A DNA stretch of 64,000 nt from Aspidiotus rigidus (lineage: Eukaryota; Arthropoda; Insecta; Hemiptera; Diaspididae). The notes under the pieces are model-generated. The model did no database searches. It was not told the DNA's origin and saw only the letters and a list, made by a program, of their open reading frames with translations. Positions 56,445 through 64,000 of this stretch are shown piece by piece. Location of the stretch: assembly GCA_035079385.1 (NCBI GenBank), contig JAVHKY010000018.1:3472001-3536000 (forward strand). Direction: 5' to 3'. Positions within the stretch are counted from its first letter, which is position 1, and each line of letters opens with the position of its first letter. The position numbers and the translations under genes were made by a program.

Positions 56445-56869
56445 CTGAAATAAGTACATCAACATTAAAATTAGAGAGTAAGTGCTTGTACTTGACATCG
56501 ACGCTCGTTTGTATTAGATAAAGAGGGAGAAAAATTAGTATGGAAACTTTTACTGAGACGCTATATCTGCCTCTTTGAAAAAATTTGATTGTCGAATTCA
56601 TCTAGAAATGGATATATGTGGTGAGAATGAGGATTTGGTGAGGAAAGCCACGCCCACTCTTAAAATTCCCAAATGTTCTCATTTTATCTCCCAAGTAGAG
56701 TCATCTTCAAACTATTTTGAGGACATTGGACGTCCATTCTATGCAGTAAATTTCCCCTTTTTATCTCTAAGTTGGGGTCATCTCCAGGCTATTCTGAGGA
56801 CATTACATATCCCTATCCAAGAATTTAAAAGATTCAAGAAACTTGTCTCGACGGATAATCAATAGAAAG

Positions 56870-57270
56870 AAAATTTATAATCGGCAATTGTCTACAAGAT
56901 CCCTTGCAATGATTGTGAAGCTGCCTATGTTGACGGATCAAACAACTCTTTCGATACAGATTGAAACAACATATACGAGATACTTCCCAGAAAAAGAAGA
57001 ACACAACTCTAGCCACTTATGCCACCGAAAAAGAACGCACTTTCAATTTGATGAGGCCACCATGCTTGCCTTCGAGAGTCATCGACGGAAAAGATTGATC
57101 AGATAAGCCATCGAAATTAAGAGGAATAACTCCGCCATCAACCATAAGACAGATGCTTACAAAATTAGTAACTCATTTTCTCATGTTCTTTCCGGTCTCA
57201 AATGTTTTCTTGACTCATCTCGTTAGTTTCTGTTTGGTGGCTCGAAACGTCAGCATTTAATCCATATATT
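56870..57270 (+). mobile_element. Penelope-like element remnant, GIY-YIG end (family 5)
   Basis: Frames around 56890-57110 give YKIPCNDCEAAYVDG, then RYRLKQHIRDTSQKKKN, then HFQFDEATMLAFESHRRKRL, and continue after a stop with AIEIKRNNSAINHKTDAYKI. This is the shape of the C-terminal endonuclease of Penelope-like elements, but of a different lineage from families 1-3. Stops and frameshifts show it is dead. No reverse transcriptase is found upstream. Confidence 0.65.
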
Positions 57271-57307
57271 ATTTAAAAAATTTGGGATCTACCTTTTCAC
57301 AGTTTGT

Positions 57308-58590
57308 GCGGGCGTTCTACTGGACGGATTTGCTTCATTTTTTTATATTTTCTTCAGAATAACCTCTAGATTAGCCATCAAGCATTACTTAGTACCTCAC
57401 TTCAGGTGTTCCCCACTTATCTGCGTATTTGCGTTTTCTCCCTATGTATTTCTTATGGAAAATTTTCATACATTTGGTTGAACGCAATGACGTTCGTAAG
57501 GCCGTTCTACTGGGCCGATTTGCTTCATTTTTTTTTATTCTCTTCAGAATGACCTCGATATTAGTCATCAAGCATTACTTAGTGCCTTTTTTCAGGTGTT
57601 CCCCACTTACCCGCATTTGCGTTTTCTCCCCATGTATTTCTTATAGGGAATTTTTCATATTTGTACATTCGGTTGATTGAACGCGAGAAGCGTAGCTATT
57701 TAGTAGAGATAGTACGTATGTTGACTCTTCTAGCAGTGAGAGAGGTATGAACTTGAACATTGGTACCTTGTATCCCTTTTTTCCTATATAATTTATATGA
57801 AAAAACTTTCAAAAATACGTAACTTTATGACAGTCCGTCTGGCCGTTCTACTCAACCAATTTGCTTCAGTTTCTTTAATTTGTTCATTTAGCACACCAGC
57901 TGAGCCATTAAGGATCAGCAGCCGCTCGACTTAAGGCGTTCTTGAATTTTCCTCAATTGAGCTTTTCACATATTATCTATCTATATACTGAAAAAAATTC
58001 AGTAAAACTTGATAAAATTCGCCAGACATTTCCCCTGGACAGATTGGGCTGATCTTTTCTTTGAATAAATGCTTCCGACCCACAGATAAGCCATTACCCA
58101 TTGGCTGACCCGTCCGTGACTTCAGTTTTGGGTAGTATTGAAACGCGATTTTGCCCTGTACCTACATTTCTTATGGATATATATGAAATTGAACCATTTT
58201 ATTCAGTTTACCAGCGTCAAACTAAACAGATCAGACTGATCTTTTTTTTTTTTAATGAATGCCTCTCACCAACAGATTCGCCGTCACTCAACAATTTACT
58301 CCGCCTTCCTCACAAAGTTTCAAAAAATCGAAACGCAATTTTTCCCAGTACATTTCTTAAGGGGATATTTGTGAAAGGAAAGCGAACCCCCTTTTCCAAT
58401 TTGCCAGAGACTTCAACTGAACAGGTCGGGCTGATTTTTTATACCCTCCGATCCGCCATCACTCCTTGATCAACTTAGCCTGTCTTACAAATTCCCAAAA
58501 TATTAAAACACGGTTTCACCAATTACATTTCTTATGTAGATATCACGGTACATTATAGAGGTATTGACACGAACGTATATTAGACGTGTT
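57308..58590. repeat. ~190-bp tandem repeat, about six diverged units
   Basis: Two good units start at about 57313 and 57504, sharing TTCTACTGG-CGATTTGCTTC, TCATCAAGCATTACTTAGT, CAGGTGTTCCCCACTTA, TTGCGTTTTCTCCC and CATTTCTTAT-like ends. Weaker units follow near 57845, 58022, 58211 and 58406. No gene is seen. Confidence 0.65.
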
Positions 58591-58977
58591 TGTTGTTGTC
58601 GCATGAGATGTGTCAGTTGATATAATCTACGCTAGGAGCGTTGCAAGGTATAACTAAGCAGGAAAACTACATGAATACTATGTAATGTAAATTCATCAAT
58701 TTTTAAACATTTGTAGAGGAATCAGGTATTAACCTAAAAATCTGAAACTGGGTACAAATAGACAACTTAGTATGCTCTACTTATTTGAAAAAAAATTATC
58801 TTCTTAGGTGAATTTCTTCATCTTTTACAACCCTCAAAAATTTCGTCAATATTAGGGTACCACCGGTAAGGTTCCGACACAGGTGGGGTGTGCAAGGTAT
58901 TCGAACGATCGCTGCACGCGTAGCGGAATTCTGTATGAATTAACACAGTTCGTGCGACAGAAATTTTGCGTTGTGTC
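58591..58977. other. Spacer
   Basis: Nothing is recognised except 58541-58570, which recurs inverted at about 59962-59990 (ACGGTACATTATAGAGGTA). Confidence 0.3.
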
Positions 58978-59990
58978 AATTCGGACCGGGCAGCGCTAGC
59001 GTCGCGCAAAATTTTTAACAGGGAACCAGTTTTATCGGGGGGGTAAACTGAAGGAAAATGACGGGCGCCGTCCGGCAAGAAAAAGGGACTTGGAAAAATT
59101 TTGATGAAGTGATAGGAGGGGGAATTATCCTCTCTGCTTCATGCAGTATATTATACTAGGTTTATACTACGTATTATACTAGGCGTATACTAGGTCCAAG
59201 CCTCCTTTATACTAGGTCTAGGCATCCTTCATACCATAAGCTTACAAGATCTTTATCAATAGCTTATACTAGCAGTTTGTCCTAGCTCTGCACTAGGTCT
59301 TAGGCTTCCTTTATACTATAGGTCTAGGAGATCTGTATTAGTGGTTTTACTAGCTCTGTGACGTCATCAGATAGTGATGGCACGATGATCGTGACGTCAC
59401 AGATCTCCATCGTGACGTCACCAGATCGGAACGGCATCAGATTATGACGTCATCAAATCGTGACGTCATCAGATCTCCGAACTGATAACAGGATAGGCCT
59501 ACCGGGGGTAAACCACTAAAAAAAAAACGCGCCTAGAACTTGACCTAATGAGAAGAGATCTCAAGGTGGTGAGGAACAAAGTTCACTCTACTTGAGACGA
59601 CAAAAAGCAAAAAATGACACTCACATGATTACTCCCATAAAACAGGTTCCCTGTTTGCCTCAATTAACAGAGTTAATGAAGGCAATTCCGAGCAGCTAAC
59701 TGTGTGGGCTGCGAGTTTTTAATTTTTTTTTAAATCTCTCAAAAATGTGATCATCTGAAAGAAAATTTTCCACTCTTCAATTTCGTTCCTTACGAGTACA
59801 CGCCTAAATTCATTATTTTTGGAGAAATTTAAGAAAAACTAAAAAATCACCTTTGGTTTCAAGTCACAATCACCGTTGGCTTATCAGTACTTTCTAGGTA
59901 TTTTACATGTGCGACGCTAGCGATCCTACAATATGCCCGGTCCGAATACCTCTATAATGTACCGTGGTAGATATATTCCACCCATAATAA
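58978..59990. repeat. Modular repeat flanked by inverted ~45-bp pair, with TGACGTCA array
   Basis: ATTCGGACCGGGC and GCTAGCGTCGC at 58978-59008 are mirrored at 59906-59951. Inside is a plus copy of the modular repeat: AACAGGGAACCAGTTTTATC, GGCGCCGTCCGGCAAG, GACTTGGAAAAATTTTGATG. Next come ACTAGGTCTAGGC-type repeats at 59150-59340, five TGACGTCA sites at 59359-59468, and an inverted arm-like end at 59636-59660 (CATAAAACAGGTTCCCTGTT). Confidence 0.55.
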
Positions 59991-60048
59991 TATATTCCCC
60001 CTGTCCAGGTGTCGTGGTTGAATTATATCATGAATTACACTAATGCTG

Positions 60049-60071
60049 CGGAGCAGCACAGGTCATCTAGT
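60049..60071 (+). other. Possible Helitron 3' terminus
   Basis: A hairpin GCTGCGGAGCAGC is followed after nine bases by CTAGT, the layout of a canonical Helitron 3' end. A matching 5' end was not found, so this is tentative. Confidence 0.3.
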
Positions 60072-60590
60072 TGTATCACATTTCAATTTCACTTCGTGAT
60101 TTTATGACTGCAGTGCCGATAATAAATTTTTCTTACTATCCGAGACTTTATTCTGTACGATCATCATAATCATTTATCAAGCATATCTTACAAGATTATT
60201 TAACACACATAACGGTCCTAAAATAAAAATACATAAACGGACCAGAATACAACAAAAACAATACGCTTCTTGCCTCCTCATTTATCCAGAATTGATTTTC
60301 TCCCTCTTCCTCCCAGAGCCGTTTCCGGGATTTTTCCCATGCTCACCAATGATACCAAATTCATCTTCAAAAGTGACGGGGTAGGGCATTTTGAGGACAT
60401 TGCATGTACATAAATTATAAGGTCACAAATATGGTACATTTCTCGTCCATCTTTTGTGTGTAAAATGCAGTGAGGACATAACTAGAACATTATTATAAAC
60501 ATCATATGACCCGTATTTTCTGTTCTCTGATTGGCTCGGTAAGTTTCATAAAACTTATATTACATGCATTTTACGTCCATAATGGGGAAG
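60072..60590. other. Spacer before the large fold-back
   Basis: No gene or repeat was recognised. Confidence 0.3.
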
Positions 60591-63500
60591 AAAGGCTCTA
60601 GCCGGGTAAGGGGGGAAAATGGCCTTGGTCGGAAAATGTTTCAAATATCCGTCAAAATGTTGTCCCCAATGAGAAAACTCGAAATCCAAAAAATTGGACC
60701 CATCCGCTCACCCACATGGGCTGTAGAGTGATTTTCAGGCCTAAAATCCAAATGGCTATATCTCAGCCAATAATGATCGCACAGCAATGAAACTTGAGGA
60801 CATTTTAGCATATGTAAACGTTCATCCATGGTACTTTTTTAAAAAAAAACCACTCATATTTTCCCTAGTTTCTAGCTATAACAAAACTTCAAACTCGAAT
60901 AAAAAAAAATCGGGGGAGGAGGCACCTGGGGAAAATCATTCATTTGAAGCGCCATACCCTCTACTACAACATACATGGGTACCATAGTCCTCGGTGAAGT
61001 GCAACATTCCTAAAAAAATCAATATTTAATGAATTTCTGTGATTTTTCCATGAATAGCGGGGTGAACTATGACTGCTACCGCAATAGACCGCGAGAAATC
61101 AATGGTCAATGTTCGAGGTGAAAAATACGCACTCCTCCATGAGATGAAATGGGAATGTTGATGTGAGTTTTGGTACTTCATTCATCAAATAGGTCAGTTC
61201 TCACGTAAACATGTTCGCCGAGTTTGAAAAAAATTGTCAAAAAATTCTCCAGTCGCTGGAACGTTCTGGAAATGACAAAAATTAGAGAAAATCCACTTTT
61301 TCACCCTGGAGGACCGTGAGTTTTGGTATTTCATTCATCAATTCGTTCAATTCCTAAGTAAACATGTACGCCAAGTTTGAAAAAAATGGTCAAAAAATTC
61401 TCCAGCCGCTGTAATGGTCTGGAAAGGACAAATAATTGAGAACATCCAATTTTTTACACTGGAGGACCGTGAGTTTTGGTATTGCGTTCATCAATTAGGT
61501 CAATTCTTATGTAAACACATCCGCCGAATCCGAAAAAAATAGTCAAAAAATCTCCAGCCACTAGAACCTTCTGGAAAGGACAAATAATCGAGGACATCTA
61601 ATTTTTTACCCTGGAGGACCGCTATTTTTGGTATTTTGTTCATCAATTAGGTAAAACGCCAAGTTTGAAAAAAATAGTCAAAAAATTCTCCAGCCGCTGT
61701 AATGGTCTGGAAATGAGAATAAATCGGGGAAATCCACTTTTTCACCCTGGAGAATCGTGAGTTTTGATATTTCATTCCACAATTCGTTCAATTCTTATGT
61801 AAACATGTCCGCTGAGTTTGAAAAAAATAGTCAAAAAATTCTCCAGTTTCTGGGATGCCCTGGAAGTAGTAAAAACTCCAGGTAATCCACTTTTCCAACA
61901 TGGAAAACTGTGATTTTTCATATTCGGTTTATCAACAAGGTCAATTCTTATGTAAATACATCCGCCGAGTTAGTCAATCAATTCTCCAGTTGCCGGAACG
62001 GTCTAGGAATACCAAGTTCATAAAATCCACTCCTTCAACATGGAGAGCCCTGATTTTTGGTATGTTCTCCATCAATTATTAGGTCCAATCTTATGTTAAT
62101 AAGTCTTACAAGTTGGAAAAAAATAGTCAATAAATTCTGCAGTCGCTAGGACGCTCTGGAAATGGTAAAAAACCGATACATACCCACCCCTAAGATTCAT
62201 TTCCTTTACTTTAAAGTGTTGAATGTTTATTTTTGTTCCCCTGAAGTCGTAGACGTACAAACTGTGTTACTGGGAGCCGTGCACTTCCATGAAGTACAGG
62301 AATCTCCTCACGAGTTGAGGTGACATTGCTTCAAATATTGGAATTCATGAGCATCAACAATACAAAGGAGATGATTGTCTTCTTGTGTCTCGGAAAAGGA
62401 TTCCTCCATATCATGCGAGTGCACGGCTATCAATAACACAATTCGTACCGCTGCGACGCGAGGGGGGAAAAGTAACACATGAATCATTGTGGCGGGTGTG
62501 TATCTTTGATTTTTTAATATTTTCAGAGCGTCCCAACGACTGGAGAACTCGGCGTAAGTGTTCTTAGAAGAATTGACCACACCAATGAGCGTCTGGAGAA
62601 TTTATTGAATATTATTTTCGAAATAGGGATGTATTTACTCAAAAATTGACCTTATTGATAAATAGAATATAAAAATCACGATTCTTCAAGTTCAAATAGC
62701 AGATATTTTCAATTTTTCATTTTCAGACTATTCCAGCGACTGAAGAATTTCTGGACTATTTTTTTCAAACTCGGCGGAGGTATTAACATAAGATTTGACC
62801 TTTTTGATGAACAACATACCAAAAATCAGGGCTCTCCATGTTGAAAAAGTTGATTTTCTGGATTTGGTACTATATTTCTAGATCGTTCCAGCGACTGGAG
62901 AATTTATTGACTATTTTTTTCCAACTCGGCGGATGTATTTACATAAGAATTGACCTTGTTCATAAACAGAATATAAAAAACCACGGTTGTCCATGTTAGA
63001 AAAGTGGATTACCTGGAGTTTTTACTATTTCCAAGACATCCCAGAAACTGGAGAATTTTTTGACTATTTTTTTCAAACTCAGCGGACATGTTTACATAAG
63101 AATTGAACGAATTGTGAAATGAAATACCAAAACTCACGATTCTACAGGGTGAAAAAGTGGATTTCCCCGATTTATTGTCATTTCCAGACCATTACAGCGG
63201 CTGGAAAATTTTTTGACTATTTTTTTCAAACTTGGCGTACATGTTTACTGAGGAATTGAACGAATTGATGAATGAAATACCAAAACTCACGGTCCTCCAA
63301 GGTGAAAAAGCGGATTTTCTCACTTCTCTTCTATTTTCAGACTGTTCCAGCGACTGGAGAATTTTTCAACTATTTTTCTCAATCTAACGTACTCCACCTA
63401 ATCGGTGGACGTGTTTACAGAAAAATTGACCAAATCGATAAACGAAATACTAAAAATAAATACTCGTTTTTTTGGTCTATCAACATTCCCATTTCATCTC

Positions 63501-64000
63501 ATGGAGGAGTGCGTATTTTTCACCTCGAACATTGACCATTGATTTCTCGCGGTCTATTGCGGTAGCAGTCATAGTTCACCTCGCTATTCATAGAAAAATC
63601 ACAGAAATTCATTAAATATTGATTTTTTGGGAATGTTGCACCTCACCGAGGACTATGGTACTCATTTATGGTGTAGTAGAGGGTATGGCGCTTCAAATGA
63701 ATGATTTTCCCCAGGTGCCTCCTCCCCAATTTTTTTTTTATTCGAGTTTGAAGTGTTGTTATAGCTAGAAACTAGGGAAAATATGAGTGGTTTTTTTTGA
63801 AAAAAATACCATGGATGAACGTTCACATATGCTAAAATGTCCTCAAGTTTCATTGCTGTGCGATAATTATTGGCTGAGATATAGCCATTTGGATTTTAGG
63901 CCTAAAAATCACTCTGCAGCCCATGTGGGTGAGCGGATGGGTCCAATTTTTTGGATTTCGAGTTTACTCATTGGGGACAACATTTTGACGGACATATAAA
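60591..64000. mobile_element. Large fold-back element, ~1.7-kb arms with internal tandem repeats
   Basis: The left arm starts AAAGGCTCTAGCCGGGTAAG and runs to about 62315. The right arm runs from about 62388 to beyond the window end and is its reverse complement: GCTAAAATGTCCTCAAGTTT at 63830 mirrors 60792-60811. The inner part of each arm is a tandem array of about seven units of 136-153 bp with CTGGAGGACCGTGAGTTTTG, then a GTTTGAAAAAAATAGTC block and AAAAATTCTCCAGCCGCTG. Unit starts in the left arm are near 61150, 61306, 61459, 61611, 61747, 61900 and 62039. The centre keeps only a loop of about 70 bp. No transposase is seen. The missing right end should be about 50 bp beyond the window. 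Confidence 0.85.

Noticed and set aside
60641..63999. Open frames in the arms of the large palindrome (for example MKLEDILAYVNVHPWYFF on both sides)
   Set aside because: The same frame appears in both arms because the arms are copies. It lacks any family motif and ends in low-complexity sequence.

Overview
The window is nuclear DNA of an animal, most likely an arthropod. It is AT-rich and has GT-AG introns in long, repeat-choked non-coding tracts. It carries a THIK-type two-pore potassium channel gene, a prolyl 4-hydroxylase alpha gene, and many Penelope-like retroelements (PLEs). The species cannot be fixed from the sequence alone.

Layout. 1-4 kb: a two-exon KCNK12/13-type potassium channel on the plus strand. 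4-17 kb: nested retroelement debris, with PLE copies of three types, an RTE-like non-LTR remnant, and several copies of a modular dispersed repeat. 17.4-18.1 kb: a fold-back element. 18.7-47.1 kb: a tandem, all-plus-strand family of small two-exon genes for secreted peptides of about 80-90 residues. I do not recognise this family. Five copies look intact (A, B, D, E, G), one lacks its start codons (C), one is an orphan second exon (F), and there are dead second exons. The cluster is split by a solo LTR, a terminal-direct-repeat element, several fold-back elements, a hAT remnant inside a 26-bp satellite, and three PLE insertions. 48-50 kb: more repeat and PLE debris. 50.0-51.1 kb: a promoter-like stretch rich in CACGTG boxes, then two candidate first exons of an unidentified plus-strand gene. 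52.7-56.4 kb: seven exons of a prolyl 4-hydroxylase alpha subunit on the minus strand. 56.9-60.1 kb: a PLE remnant, a ~190-bp tandem repeat and more modular repeat. 60.6-64.0 kb: almost all of a very large fold-back element of about 3.4 kb, whose arms are made of ~150-bp tandem repeats.

The most interesting content is the secreted-peptide family. Every copy has a signal-peptide exon and a phase-1 intron at the same place, then one of several divergent second exons that all begin with a (G/E)(F/L)(P/S/T)K-like motif and a hydrophobic stretch. Duplication, exon loss and transposon insertion are visible across the array. The second theme is the density of large inverted repeats. At least six separate fold-back or hairpin structures lie in the window, and two of them share the same terminal sequence.

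Functions come from motif recognition by eye. No alignment, gene prediction or database search was run.
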